A DNA stretch of 64,000 bases from the NCBI GenBank assembly GCA_041917255.1, contig JAYRYA010000012.1:48054-112053 (forward strand), written 5' to 3'. Made by a program: the position numbers and the translations under genes. Origin of the DNA: Zoogloea sp041917255 (GTDB lineage: Bacteria; Pseudomonadota; Gammaproteobacteria; Burkholderiales; Rhodocyclaceae). Shown piece by piece: positions 16,713 to 26,139 of this stretch. The notes under the pieces were generated by a model. The model had not been told where the DNA came from and did no database searches. It saw only the letters and a program-made list of their open reading frames with translations. The stretch's first letter is position 1; every line of letters starts with the position of its first letter.

Positions 16713-18083
16713 ATGCCCCTGCCCGATGCCTTCACCCAAGCCCTTGCCTCGCGTTTCGGCAAGCGTTTCTCCACTGCCGAAGCCGTGCGTGCCCACCACG
16801 GGCACGATGAATCGCATTTCCCGGATGCGCTGCCCGATGGGGTGGTGTGGCCCCATTCCACCGACGAGGTGGTGGAGGTGGTCAAGCTGTGCCACGCGCA
16901 CCGGGTGCCGGTGATCCCGTTTGGCGTGGGCAGCTCGCTGGAGGGGCACATCCTGGCAACCAACGGCGGGATCAGCGTGGATCTGTCGGAGATGAACCGC
17001 ATCGTCACGATCCACGACGAGGACATGGACGCAGTGGTGCAGCCGGGCGTGACGCGCAAGGCGCTCAATGCGGCGCTGCATGGCACCGGGCTGTTCTTCC
17101 CCATCGATCCGGGCGCGGATGCGTCGCTCGGTGGCATGGCCTCGACGCGGGCCAGCGGCACCAATGCCGTGCGCTACGGCACCATGCGCGAGAACGTGCT
17201 GGGGCTGGAGGTGGTGCTGGCAGATGGCCGGGTGATCCGCACCGGCGGGCGGGCCCGCAAGTCGTCGGCGGGGTATGACCTGACCCGCCTGTTCGTCGGC
17301 TCGGAGGGCACGCTGGGCATCATCACCGAACTGACCGTGCGCCTGCATCCCCTGCCCGAGGCGGTCTCCAGCGCCACCTGCTCGTTCCCGGATGTGGCGA
17401 GCGCGGTGCAGACGGTGATCCAGACCATCCAGCTGGGTGTGCCGGTGGCGCGCATCGAACTCCTCGACAGCCTCACGGTGCATGCGGTCAATCGCTACAG
17501 CAAGACCGAGCTTCGTGAAGCGCCGACGCTGTTCTTCGAGTTCCACGGCTCGCCCACCGGCGTGGAGGAGCAGGCCCGGACCGTGCAGGAGATCGCCGAC
17601 GACAACGGCGGCCAGGATTTCGAATGGGCGACCCGCCCCGAGGACCGCTCCCGCCTGTGGCAGGCCCGCCACGACGTGCTGTTCGCCTGCCTCAACCTGC
17701 AGCCGGGCAGCCGCGGCATCTCGACCGACGTGTGCGTGCCCATCTCGCGCCTCGCCGAGGCCATCGCCGGCACCCAGGAGGAGATTGCCGCCACCGGGAT
17801 GATCGCCCCCATCGTCGGGCATGTGGGCGACGGCAATTTCCATGTGGTGATCCTCACCGAGCCGGACAACCCGAATCAGGTACACGCCGCCGAGGCGCTC
17901 GGCCGGCGCATCGTCGAACGGGCCTTGCTGCTCGACGGCACCTGCACCGGCGAGCATGGCATCGGGATCGGCAAGAAGGATTTTCTGCTCGCCGAACACG
18001 GCGAAGGCGTGGCGGTGATGGCCAGCCTCAAGGCCGCGCTCGACCCGCTGGGGCTGATGAATCCGGGCAAGGTGATTGGCTGA
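16713..18083 (+). CDS. FAD-linked oxidase, D-lactate dehydrogenase (cytochrome)/GlcD-like
   Basis: 456 residues of the PCMH-type flavoprotein family. The FAD pyrophosphate loop is PFGVGSSLEGH near residue 70; VDLSEMNRI, QPGVTRKALN, GADASLGGM and GSEGTLGIITE complete the FAD domain. The C-terminal FAD-oxidase cap carries HVGDGNFH, a metal/substrate motif, and GEHGIGIGK. This arrangement fits enzymes that oxidise D-lactate or another D-2-hydroxyacid and pass electrons to cytochrome c or quinone. There is no signal peptide. Glycolate oxidase subunit GlcD is an alternative, but no glcE or glcF lies beside it. Confidence 0.85.
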   Translation: MPLPDAFTQALASRFGKRFSTAEAVRAHHGHDESHFPDALPDGVVWPHSTDEVVEVVKLCHAHRVPVIPFGVGSSLEGHILATNGGISVDLSEMNRIVTIHDEDMDAVVQPGVTRKALNAALHGTGLFFPIDPGADASLGGMASTRASGTNAVRYGTMRENVLGLEVVLADGRVIRTGGRARKSSAGYDLTRLFVGSEGTLGIITELTVRLHPLPEAVSSATCSFPDVASAVQTVIQTIQLGVPVARIELLDSLTVHAVNRYSKTELREAPTLFFEFHGSPTGVEEQARTVQEIADDNGGQDFEWATRPEDRSRLWQARHDVLFACLNLQPGSRGISTDVCVPISRLAEAIAGTQEEIAATGMIAPIVGHVGDGNFHVVILTEPDNPNQVHAAEALGRRIVERALLLDGTCTGEHGIGIGKKDFLLAEHGEGVAVMASLKAALDPLGLMNPGKVIG

Positions 18084-18150
18084 TCTGCGCACGGCCCGGC
18101 ACGCCGGGCCGAATAACCCTATTTGTTATCGGAATTTAACAAAGCCTGCG

Positions 18151-18178
18151 TCAAGCTGAAGCACAGCGAAGCCGATAC
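18151..18178 (+). promoter_or_regulatory. Possible sigma-28 (FliA) promoter for the chemoreceptor
   Basis: TCAAGCTG (18151-18158), a 12-nt gap, and GCCGATAC (18171-18178). The -10 matches the flagellar consensus GCCGATAA at six or seven of eight positions; the -35 is partial and the spacer is 1 nt long. Confidence 0.4.
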
Positions 18179-18211
18179 GGCGACTCAAGCCCACGACTCG
18201 CTGGTTCTGCC

Positions 18212-19447
18212 ATGTCTGCATCCCGCATCCGCTCCGACGACATCGCCACCTTCTCCGGAATCCTGCTGGCCGTCGCGGGCATCGTCTCCCACTACCTCAA
18301 CGGGCCTCACTGGCTTCAGTACACCCTCAGCGGCGGCGTGATCGTAGCCCTGGTCTCGGCCACCCTCATCAGCCACCGGGCCCGCAGCCGGGCTCGCGAG
18401 AACGCCCGGCGCCAGCGGGAGCGCATCGATTCCAGCGTGCGCGAATACGACACCCTGTGCGACCGCATCGCCGCCGAGAGCGAAACCCAGTACGACCGGC
18501 TGGGCGAATCCCTCAACCAGATGAACGAAGTCATCAGCAGCGCCGCCAGCAAGCTCGGCGGCAGCCTCACCGGCCTGCAGGACAGCAGCAACGACCAGCG
18601 CGAGCTGCTGCGCCATCTGGTGGACGAACTCCTGGCACTGGCCACCAATGAAGATCAGGTTCAGCAGAGCAGCGGGCTACAGCGCTTTGCAGAGGAAACC
18701 CGCGAGGCGATCCACGAATTCGTGGTCACGGTGGGGGCGCTGCAGGCCAGCGGTGCCGACATCTCGGCGCGCTTTGGCGCGATGCGCAGCAAGGTGGACG
18801 CGGTCACCCGCCTGATGACCGAGGTCAACCAGATCAACAGCCAGACCGAACTGCTGGCCCTCAACGCCGCCATCGAGGCCGCCCGGGCCGGCGAGGCGGG
18901 GCGCGGCTTTGCGGTGGTGGCCGACGAAGTGCGCAAGCTCGCCCAGCGCACCGAGCAGTTCAGCGACCAGATCGAAGCGCTGCTCAAGGAAATCCACGTG
19001 GCCATCGACGACGTGGGCGTGGCGGTGGATGTGTCCGCCTCCACCGACATCAGCAAGGCCCAGGCCTCGGAGGCCAACGTGGCCACCATGTGGTCCGAGA
19101 TGAGCGAACTCAACGCCCGCGCCACGGCCCAGTCGCGGCGCATCAACGAAGTCTCCGAATCCATCCACCGGCTGGTGATGCAGGGCATCCTGTCGATGCA
19201 GTTCGAGGACATCGTGAGCCAGGTGCTGGGCAAGCTGCGCCAGCACACCACCTTCATGAGCCGCTACACCCACGGCTTCTTCGACGCCCACCGGGATGTG
19301 GACGAGAAGGACGGCCTCACGCGCATCCAGCGCCGGGTGGAGACGCTCACCCGGCTGCTCAACGAATCGTCCCGCTCGGCGGCAGAGATCCGCTTCGAGG
19401 CGGTCAGCCAGAACGCAGTCAGCGCGGGCGAGATCGACCTGTTCTGA
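18212..19447 (+). CDS. Methyl-accepting chemotaxis protein, short type without periplasmic sensor
   Basis: 411 residues. Two close hydrophobic segments (about residues 11-28 and 33-50) leave almost no periplasmic loop, so it would sense an internal or membrane signal. The cytoplasmic signalling hairpin is canonical: NQINSQTELLALNAAIEAARAGE and RGFAVVADEVRKLAQRT. After the hairpin comes GILSMQFEDIVSQVL, which resembles the Asp-x3-Gln phosphatase motif of CheZ-type proteins. The C-terminus ends EIDLF, a possible tether. A FliA-like promoter candidate lies about 35 bp upstream. The gene converges with the DUF1501 gene, with 5 bp between them. Confidence 0.85.
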   Translation: MSASRIRSDDIATFSGILLAVAGIVSHYLNGPHWLQYTLSGGVIVALVSATLISHRARSRARENARRQRERIDSSVREYDTLCDRIAAESETQYDRLGESLNQMNEVISSAASKLGGSLTGLQDSSNDQRELLRHLVDELLALATNEDQVQQSSGLQRFAEETREAIHEFVVTVGALQASGADISARFGAMRSKVDAVTRLMTEVNQINSQTELLALNAAIEAARAGEAGRGFAVVADEVRKLAQRTEQFSDQIEALLKEIHVAIDDVGVAVDVSASTDISKAQASEANVATMWSEMSELNARATAQSRRINEVSESIHRLVMQGILSMQFEDIVSQVLGKLRQHTTFMSRYTHGFFDAHRDVDEKDGLTRIQRRVETLTRLLNESSRSAAEIRFEAVSQNAVSAGEIDLF

Positions 19448-19452
19448 TCCGC

Positions 19453-20712
19453 TCAGCCCAGCAGGCCCAGCGGCGCCCGCCCGGCCAGCCCGGGAAACAC
19501 CGCGCCCCGGTCCCGCTCGGCCAGAGCCAGCAGCTCGGCCAGCACGTGGCGGTGGTCGGTGGTCACCGCCAGATCCACGCCCTGATCCAGGCGCGGCGTC
19601 TCCAGCCCCGGCCAGTCGCCGGCCATCCGCCCGCCGCGCACCCCGTCGCCCAGCACCAGCATTGCCGAGGCGTGGCCGTGGTCGGTGCCCTGGCTGCGGT
19701 TGGCGCGCAGGCGGCGGCCGAACTCGGTCATCACCACCACCCGCAGCGGCAGCCCAGCGGCGGCCATGTCCCGGTGGAAGGCCGCCAGCCCGCGGGAGAG
19801 CTGCCCCACCAGCCCATTGAAGCGCCCGGGCTGGGCGTCGTGGGTGTCCCAGCTGGCGTGGTCGATGCACGCCACCCGCAGGCCCACATCCATCCGCGCG
19901 AGCCGGGCAATGGCCTGCAGGCCCTGATTGAAACCGTTGTTCTCGTAGTTGGCGCCGGCCGGCGCATAGGGCGTGAGGCGGCCATCCGGCTGGCGGGGCA
20001 GACGCGCATCGATCAGCGCAGTGCGGGCCAGCACCCGGGCGCCGGCCTGGCGCACCGGGTCGGTGGCGCCGGATGGGTAGAGCCGGGCGAGCACTGCCGC
20101 GGCGTCCTTGCCGCCCGCCAGCGGTACACCTCCCGACAGATCGGGCAGCGCGAGGGCGTCGTCATCGCGTAGCAGCGACGCCGACACGCCGGCGTTGGCC
20201 GACACGGCGGCGATACGCCGGTCGTCACCGCTGCGCTCGCCGATGGCGGCGAGGTAGCGCGTCAGCCAGCCGCTGTCGGTGCGGGCGTAGTCGGCCAGAT
20301 TGACCACGCCGCGCTCGATCAGATCCTGGGCTTCGAAGTGGCTGCGGGTGCCGTTCATCAGCCCGCAGGCGTGGAGCACCGCCAGCCGGCCGGCCTCGTA
20401 CAGCTCGAAGAGCGGCCTGGCCTCGGGGTGGAGGCGGAAATCGAGCCCGCTGCCAAGGCCGTTGGCCAGCGCCAGCCCGGGGCGCTCGCCGCCGTCGAGC
20501 ACGCGCAGTTCGGGCGGGCGGGCGTCGATGTACGGCTTCTCGTTGGCCGGGGCGACGAGGTTGAGCCCGTCGCACCCGCCGCGCTGGAAGACCACCACCA
20601 GCAGCGGCGTCGGCACGCCCTCGGCGGCAAAGGCAAGCCGACCCAGGCCGGCGAGGGGGGCGAAGGCGCCAGCGGCGGCGCAGGCCTTGAGAAAGTCTCG
20701 GCGGGTCGTCAT
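19453..20712 (-). CDS. DUF1501 Tat-exported protein
   Basis: 419 residues. The N-terminus has a twin-arginine signal (RRDFLK at residues 4-9) followed by a hydrophobic Ala/Gly stretch, so folded export to the periplasm is expected. The body matches DUF1501, a sulfatase/alkaline-phosphatase-like fold: VVFQRGGCDGLNLVAP, LHACGLMNGTRSHFEAQDLIE, VACIDHASWDTHDAQ and VVVMTEFGRRLRANRSQGTDHGHASAM. The substrate is unknown. It lies 13 bp after the DUF1800 gene, its near-constant partner across bacteria, and the two are probably one operon. Confidence 0.88.
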   Translation of the reverse strand: MTTRRDFLKACAAAGAFAPLAGLGRLAFAAEGVPTPLLVVVFQRGGCDGLNLVAPANEKPYIDARPPELRVLDGGERPGLALANGLGSGLDFRLHPEARPLFELYEAGRLAVLHACGLMNGTRSHFEAQDLIERGVVNLADYARTDSGWLTRYLAAIGERSGDDRRIAAVSANAGVSASLLRDDDALALPDLSGGVPLAGGKDAAAVLARLYPSGATDPVRQAGARVLARTALIDARLPRQPDGRLTPYAPAGANYENNGFNQGLQAIARLARMDVGLRVACIDHASWDTHDAQPGRFNGLVGQLSRGLAAFHRDMAAAGLPLRVVVMTEFGRRLRANRSQGTDHGHASAMLVLGDGVRGGRMAGDWPGLETPRLDQGVDLAVTTDHRHVLAELLALAERDRGAVFPGLAGRAPLGLLG

Positions 20713-20725
20713 GGCGGGCTTTCCG

Positions 20726-22363
20726 TCAGCAGGTCTGGAACTCGGCGCTCATCGCCGTAAAGGCAATGACCCGCCGCAGCAGGTTGGCGTCGGCGGGTTT
20801 GGCGGCATCCAGCCCGCGGGCCGGGTCCACCGCCAGCCCGGCGAGGATTGCGCTGCCCACCGCGCCGCTGCCCGCGCCCAGCAGGCGCGTGGCGATGGCG
20901 TCGGCCGCCTGCCCGGCGCTACCGGCGGGCCCGGCCAGCATGTCGGCGGGCTGTACCGCGCCGTTGCCCCAGCGGTTCTCCACCAGCCCCTGCACCAGCT
21001 GCCAGCGCTGGCGCATGCCGTTGGCGCTGATCCAGTAGGCGGCCTCTTCCGGGTGCCCGGTGGGCGGCGCCCAGCCGAACAGGCGCTGACCGGCGTTGGC
21101 GAGCCCGGCGACCAGCCCCTCGGTGGCCGTGAACGCCATGCCGGTGCCGCGCACGAAGGCCGCGGCGAGTTCCAGCGGACGCCGCAACCGCGCGCCACTG
21201 CTGCGGGCAAAATCCGGCGACAGCACGATGAGTTCCACCACCCGGGCGATCTGGTCCGGCTGGCGACGGGCCTGCCACCACAGATCGGCGGCGGCGGACA
21301 GGAGCCGGGGCGAGGCCCCGTCGCCCACCAGCCGGCGGCACAGCTTGCCGCTCAGGTGGCGGGCGGTGGCCGGGTGATCGGCGATCAGGTCGAGCACCTT
21401 GCGGCCGTCGGCCATGGCCGGCTGAAAGGGGTCGAACTCGACGCCCAGCACGCGCTTCTGGTAGTTGTCGTGCCAGGATTCGACGTAGGCGAAGCGGCCG
21501 CTGGCGGGCAGGCGGTCGGCCCCGCCCAGGCCGCTGCCGTCCTCCACCACCCAGCCGGTGAAGGCGCGGGCGGCTTCGTACACGTCCTGGTCGATGAAGC
21601 CCTTGGGCTTGCCCTTGAGGGCGCCGGGCACGTCGCGCCAGCGGTTGTAGAACTCGTTGAGATAGTGCTCGCGGCCCAGGCTGTGGAGTTCGAAGAGCTC
21701 GCGGGCGAAGTTTTCGTTGGCGGCGCCGGCGCGGGACGAGCGGTTGTTGAGGTAGTACAGCATGGCCGTGCTGCCGGCCACCGCTTCGAGGAAATCCCGG
21801 AAGTTGCCCAGCGCATGGCGGCGGATCACATCGCGGTCGTAGGTGGGCAGCGCGACATTGACCTGTACCATCTGGCTGGCGTCCACGTTGAAGTGGTTGT
21901 GCCAGAAATCCACCAGCACTTCGCGCAGCTGCCAGCGGCTGTGCACCGCGCGGATCAGGCAGGCCACCGCCACCTCGGCGCGCGGCCGGAAACGCTCGGG
22001 GCCGGCCATCGGTCGCTTGTAGTCGGTGAGCGGCCACAGCTGAGCGATGGGCGCAGTGAGGGTGTCGAGGGGGCGCATCTCGTCCACCGCCGGAAATTCC
22101 GGCCCCGGCGCCTTGCCGGCGTCGAAGCGCAGGCGCAGGCGGGCGGCGGCGAGGCGTTCGGCGCAGTCCGGGTCGTCGCCGTCGGGCGGGGCAAGCTGTT
22201 CGGCCAGCCAAACCCGCAGCCCCGCCTCGCGCAGGTGCTGGCGCTCGGCCGCGGGCCCCGGCCCGAAAGCCAGACGGCCCAGCACGAGTTCGTCCGTCGC
22301 CCGGGCGGAATTGTCGGGTTTGTCGGGATTGGCGGGCTTGCGCCCCGCACCTGTTCTCGCCAT
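20726..22363 (-). CDS. DUF1800 family protein
   Basis: 545 residues. ATG 22363 is chosen because GGAGG sits 6 bp upstream; the frame remains open further upstream without family similarity. DUF1800 landmarks include VDFWHNHFNVDAS, LGNFRDFLEAVAGSTAMLYYLNN, ENFARELFELHSLG, DVYEAARAFTGWVV, and HPATARHLSGKLCRRLVGD. DUF1800 and DUF1501 genes travel together and are often linked to cell-surface or exported functions, but no activity is established. There is no clear signal peptide in the chosen start. It is divergent from the indolepyruvate oxidoreductase gene, with a 184-bp shared promoter region. Confidence 0.87.
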   Translation of the reverse strand: MARTGAGRKPANPDKPDNSARATDELVLGRLAFGPGPAAERQHLREAGLRVWLAEQLAPPDGDDPDCAERLAAARLRLRFDAGKAPGPEFPAVDEMRPLDTLTAPIAQLWPLTDYKRPMAGPERFRPRAEVAVACLIRAVHSRWQLREVLVDFWHNHFNVDASQMVQVNVALPTYDRDVIRRHALGNFRDFLEAVAGSTAMLYYLNNRSSRAGAANENFARELFELHSLGREHYLNEFYNRWRDVPGALKGKPKGFIDQDVYEAARAFTGWVVEDGSGLGGADRLPASGRFAYVESWHDNYQKRVLGVEFDPFQPAMADGRKVLDLIADHPATARHLSGKLCRRLVGDGASPRLLSAAADLWWQARRQPDQIARVVELIVLSPDFARSSGARLRRPLELAAAFVRGTGMAFTATEGLVAGLANAGQRLFGWAPPTGHPEEAAYWISANGMRQRWQLVQGLVENRWGNGAVQPADMLAGPAGSAGQAADAIATRLLGAGSGAVGSAILAGLAVDPARGLDAAKPADANLLRRVIAFTAMSAEFQTC

Positions 22364-22547
22364 CGACGGCCTCCGCTGCGTGTCCTCGTGTCCGGATGAT
22401 AGCCGCCGCCCTTTGCACCGGCCTTGCACATGGCCGGAACCCGGCATGCTACTTTGTATCCAAACCTTAGATTCCGCCCCGGACCGGGTGTAGCCCACGA
22501 AGCCGCGCCCTCCCGCAGTCGCACCCCGATTTTGCGAGGAAACCATC

Positions 22548-25500
22548 ATGGCCGAGCAGGACCCTCTCCCCCGCCTCACCCCCGACGCCACCCTCGACGA
22601 CAAGTACACCGCCAGCTCCGGTCGCGTGTATCTCACCGGCTATCAGGCGCTGGTGCGCCTGTTGCTCATCCAACGCGAGCGCGACACGGCTGCGGGGCTC
22701 AATACCGCCGGCTTCGTGTCCGGCTACCGGGGTTCGCCCCTGGGCGGGCTGGATCTGAGCCTGTGGAAGGCGCAGGACCATCTCGCCCGCCACGACATCG
22801 TCTTTCAGCCGGGCGTGAATGAGGACATGGCGGCCACCGCCGTGTGGGGTAGCCAGCAGGTGGCGCTGTCGCCGCGGGCGCGGGTGCAGGGCGTGTTTGC
22901 CATGTGGTACGGCAAGGGGCCGGGTGTCGACCGCTGCGGCGACGTGTTCCGCCACGCCAACGCCGCCGGCAGCAGCCACCACGGCGGCGTGCTGGTGATC
23001 GCCGGCGACGACCACGCGGCCAAGTCATCCACCCTGCCCCACCAGACCGACCACTTCTTCAAGTCGATGATGATGCCGGTGCTGGCCCCGGCGGGCGTTC
23101 AGGAATACCTCGACTACGGCGTGCATGGCTGGGCGCTGTCACGCTACTCGGGCTGCTGGGTGGCCTTCAAGGCGCTGGCCGACACGGTCGAGACCTCGGC
23201 CTCGGTGGATGTGGACCCGCAGCGGGTGGTCACCGTCACGCCCACCGATTTTGCGCTGCCGCCGGACGGCCTCAACCTGCGCTGGCCCGACCCGCCGCTG
23301 GTGCAAGAGCGCCGCCTGCTGCACTACAAGCTCTACGCGGCGCTGGCCTACTGCCGCGCCAACCGGCTCAACCGGGTGGTGATCGACTCACCCGCGCCGC
23401 GGCTGGGCATCATCACGTCGGGCAAGAGCTATCTCGACGTGCGCCAGGCCTTCGACGACCTGGGCATCGACGAGCAGCTCGCCGCCGAGATCGGTATCCG
23501 GCTCTACAAGGTGGGCATGGTGTGGCCGCTGGAGGCCGAGGGCGTGCGGCGCTTTGCCGAAGGGCTGGACGAGATCCTGGTGGTCGAGGAAAAGCGCCAG
23601 CTGCTCGAATACCAGCTGAAGGAAGAGCTCTACAACTGGCGCGAGGACGTACGCCCGCGAGTGGTGGGCAAGTTCGACGAAAAAGGCGAATGGGCGATGA
23701 TCGCCACACCGGGGCCGGACGGGCGCGTCACCGTCGATCACGGCGAGTGGCTGCTGCCAGCGGCGGGCGAGCTGAGTCCGGCGATGATCGCCCGGGTGAT
23801 CGCAGCACGCATCGGGCGCTTCTTCACGTCGGCACGCATCGAGAGCCGGCTGGCCTTCCTGCAGGCCAAGGATCACACCCTCGGCCACCGGATGGTCGCC
23901 ATCGACCGGGTGCCTACCTTCTGCCCCGGCTGCCCCCACAACAGCTCCACCAAGGTGCCCGAAGGCAGCCGCGCCACCGCCGGCATCGGCTGCCACTACA
24001 TGGCCAGCTTCATGCCCGACCGGCGCACCGGCCCCTTCACCCAGATGGGCGGCGAGGGCGTGCCGTGGGTGGGCCAGGCGCCCTTCACCGACGAGCCGCA
24101 CATCTTCGCCAACCTGGGCGACGGCACCTATTTCCATTCCGGCATCCTGGCCATTCGCCAGGCAGTGGCGGCCTTCAACCGCGCGCCCCACGGGCGCCAG
24201 CCGACAAGCGGCATCACCTACAAGATCCTGTTCAACGACGCGGTGGCGATGACCGGTGGCCAGCCGGTGGATGGCGAACTCACGGTGCCCAAGCTGCTCC
24301 GCCAGTTGCAGGGCGAAGGCGTGGGCTCCATCGTGCTCGTCACCGACGGCACCGACCGCCCCTGGCATGTGGCCGACATCCCCCACGGGGTATCCATCCG
24401 CCACCGGGATGAGCTGGAGGTGATCCAGCGCGAACTACGCACCCTGCCCGGCGTGTCGGCCCTGGTGTTCGACCAGACCTGCGCCGCCGAGAAGCGCCGC
24501 CGCAGGAAGCGCGGCACCTACCCCGATCCGCAGACCCGCGTGTTCATCAACGAGGCGGTGTGCGAGGGCTGCGGCGACTGCGGGCGCGAATCCAACTGCA
24601 TGGCGATCCTGCCCGTCGAGACCGAGTTCGGCCGCAAGCGGCAGATCGACCAATCGGCCTGCAACAAGGATTTCTCGTGCATGAACGGCTTCTGCCCGAG
24701 CTTCGTGACCATCGAGGGCGGGCGGCTGAAGAAGGGCCGCGCCACCGCGGTGGACGCCAGCCACCTGCCGGCCTTGCCCGCGCCCCGGCTGCCGGCCACC
24801 GCCCAGCCTTGGGGCATCCTCGTCACCGGCGTGGGCGGCACCGGCGTGGTCACCATCGGCGCGCTGATCGGCATGGCCGCGCACCTGGACGGCAAGGGCG
24901 TGACCGTGCTCGACATGACCGGCCTGGCCCAGAAGGGCGGCTCGGTGTTCAGCCACATCCGCATCGCCGACGACCCCGCGCAGCTCCACGCGGTGCGCAT
25001 CGCGGTGGGCGAGGCCAACGCGGTGATCGGTGGCGACGTGGTGGTCACCGCCAGCGCCGACGCCCTCTCGCGGATGGCGGTGGGCACCACCCACGGGGTG
25101 GTCAACTGCGCCGAAACGCCCACCTCCGAATTCACCCGCAACCCGGACTGGCAGTTCCCCCTCGACAAGATGGAGGCGGCCATCGTTGAAGCCGTCGGCC
25201 AGGATGGCTTCAGCTTCCTCGACGCCACCGCGCTGGCCACCCGGCTGCTCGGCGACGCCATCGCCACCAACCTCTTTCTGCTGGGTTTTGCGTGGCAAAA
25301 GGGCTGGGTGCCCGTGAGCGAGGCCAGCCTCGACAAGGCCATCGTGCTCAACGGCGCGGCCATCGAGATGAACCGCCAGGCGTTTCTGTGGGGCCGCCGC
25401 GCGGCGGTCGATCAGGGCGCAGTGGAGCGACTTCTCAACCCGGCGCCGGTGATCCCGATCCGCCCGGCCACGGCCGCCGAAACCCTCGACGCCCGCATCG

Positions 25501-26135
25501 CCCGCCGGGCCGCCTTCCTCACCGACTACCAGGACGCCGCCTACGCCCGGCGCTACACCGACTTCGTCGCCTTGGTGCGCGAGGCCGAAGCCCGGCTGGG
25601 CAGCCAGCGCCTCACCGAAGCCGTCGCCGACAGCTACTTCAAGCTGCTGGCCTGCAAGGATGAATACGAGGTCGCCCGGCTCTACGCCGACCCGGCCTTC
25701 TGGCAGCAGATCGGCGAGCGCTTCGACGGGGATTTCACAGTGAGCTTCCACCTCGCACCGACCTTCCTGGCCAGGCCCGACCCGGATTCGGGGCGCATCC
25801 ACAAGCTCAAGTTCGGCCCGTGGATGAAGACCGCCTTCGGCTGGCTGGCCAAGCTGCGGCGCCTGCGCGGCACGCCCTTCGATGTCTTCGGCTACCACCC
25901 CGAACGCAAGGCCGAACGCGCCCTCACCACCCAGTTCGAGGCCGACATCGGCCAGTTGATCGGCGAACTCACCGCCGAGCGCCTGCCCATCGCCATCGAG
26001 CTCGCCCGCCTGCCGGACGAGATCCGCGGTTACGGCCACATCAAGGCCGCGGCGATGCAGCGGGCGGCGGGCAAGCGCGAGGCGCTGCTGGCCAGGTGGC
26101 GCGCCGGCGGCCAGCGGCCGGCCAACGTGGCCTGA
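22548..26135 (+). CDS. Indolepyruvate ferredoxin oxidoreductase, fused alpha-beta type
   Basis: 1195 residues. It would oxidatively decarboxylate aryl pyruvates (from aromatic amino acids) to acyl-CoA, reducing ferredoxin. The N-terminal part is the pyrimidine/TPP-binding region (NTAGFVSGYRGSPLGGLD, FQPGVNEDMAATAVWGSQQ, IAGDDHAAKSSTLPHQTD). The central region has CPGCPHNSST and the TPP-binding GDGTYFHSGI. An Fe-S section follows, with C-x2-C-x2-C at about residue 670 and further cysteines to about 712. The C-terminal gamma-type domain begins ILVTGVGGTGVVTIG. The fused architecture is common in proteobacteria. ATG 22548 has GAGGAAA 6-12 bp upstream. Confidence 0.92.
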   Translation: MAEQDPLPRLTPDATLDDKYTASSGRVYLTGYQALVRLLLIQRERDTAAGLNTAGFVSGYRGSPLGGLDLSLWKAQDHLARHDIVFQPGVNEDMAATAVWGSQQVALSPRARVQGVFAMWYGKGPGVDRCGDVFRHANAAGSSHHGGVLVIAGDDHAAKSSTLPHQTDHFFKSMMMPVLAPAGVQEYLDYGVHGWALSRYSGCWVAFKALADTVETSASVDVDPQRVVTVTPTDFALPPDGLNLRWPDPPLVQERRLLHYKLYAALAYCRANRLNRVVIDSPAPRLGIITSGKSYLDVRQAFDDLGIDEQLAAEIGIRLYKVGMVWPLEAEGVRRFAEGLDEILVVEEKRQLLEYQLKEELYNWREDVRPRVVGKFDEKGEWAMIATPGPDGRVTVDHGEWLLPAAGELSPAMIARVIAARIGRFFTSARIESRLAFLQAKDHTLGHRMVAIDRVPTFCPGCPHNSSTKVPEGSRATAGIGCHYMASFMPDRRTGPFTQMGGEGVPWVGQAPFTDEPHIFANLGDGTYFHSGILAIRQAVAAFNRAPHGRQPTSGITYKILFNDAVAMTGGQPVDGELTVPKLLRQLQGEGVGSIVLVTDGTDRPWHVADIPHGVSIRHRDELEVIQRELRTLPGVSALVFDQTCAAEKRRRRKRGTYPDPQTRVFINEAVCEGCGDCGRESNCMAILPVETEFGRKRQIDQSACNKDFSCMNGFCPSFVTIEGGRLKKGRATAVDASHLPALPAPRLPATAQPWGILVTGVGGTGVVTIGALIGMAAHLDGKGVTVLDMTGLAQKGGSVFSHIRIADDPAQLHAVRIAVGEANAVIGGDVVVTASADALSRMAVGTTHGVVNCAETPTSEFTRNPDWQFPLDKMEAAIVEAVGQDGFSFLDATALATRLLGDAIATNLFLLGFAWQKGWVPVSEASLDKAIVLNGAAIEMNRQAFLWGRRAAVDQGAVERLLNPAPVIPIRPATAAETLDARIARRAAFLTDYQDAAYARRYTDFVALVREAEARLGSQRLTEAVADSYFKLLACKDEYEVARLYADPAFWQQIGERFDGDFTVSFHLAPTFLARPDPDSGRIHKLKFGPWMKTAFGWLAKLRRLRGTPFDVFGYHPERKAERALTTQFEADIGQLIGELTAERLPIAIELARLPDEIRGYGHIKAAAMQRAAGKREALLARWRAGGQRPANVA

Positions 26136-26139
26136 GGGT

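Noticed and set aside
18092..18111. Terminator after the FAD-linked oxidase
   Set aside because: CGGCCCGG/CCGGGCCG is a good hairpin but no T-run follows; too weak to list.
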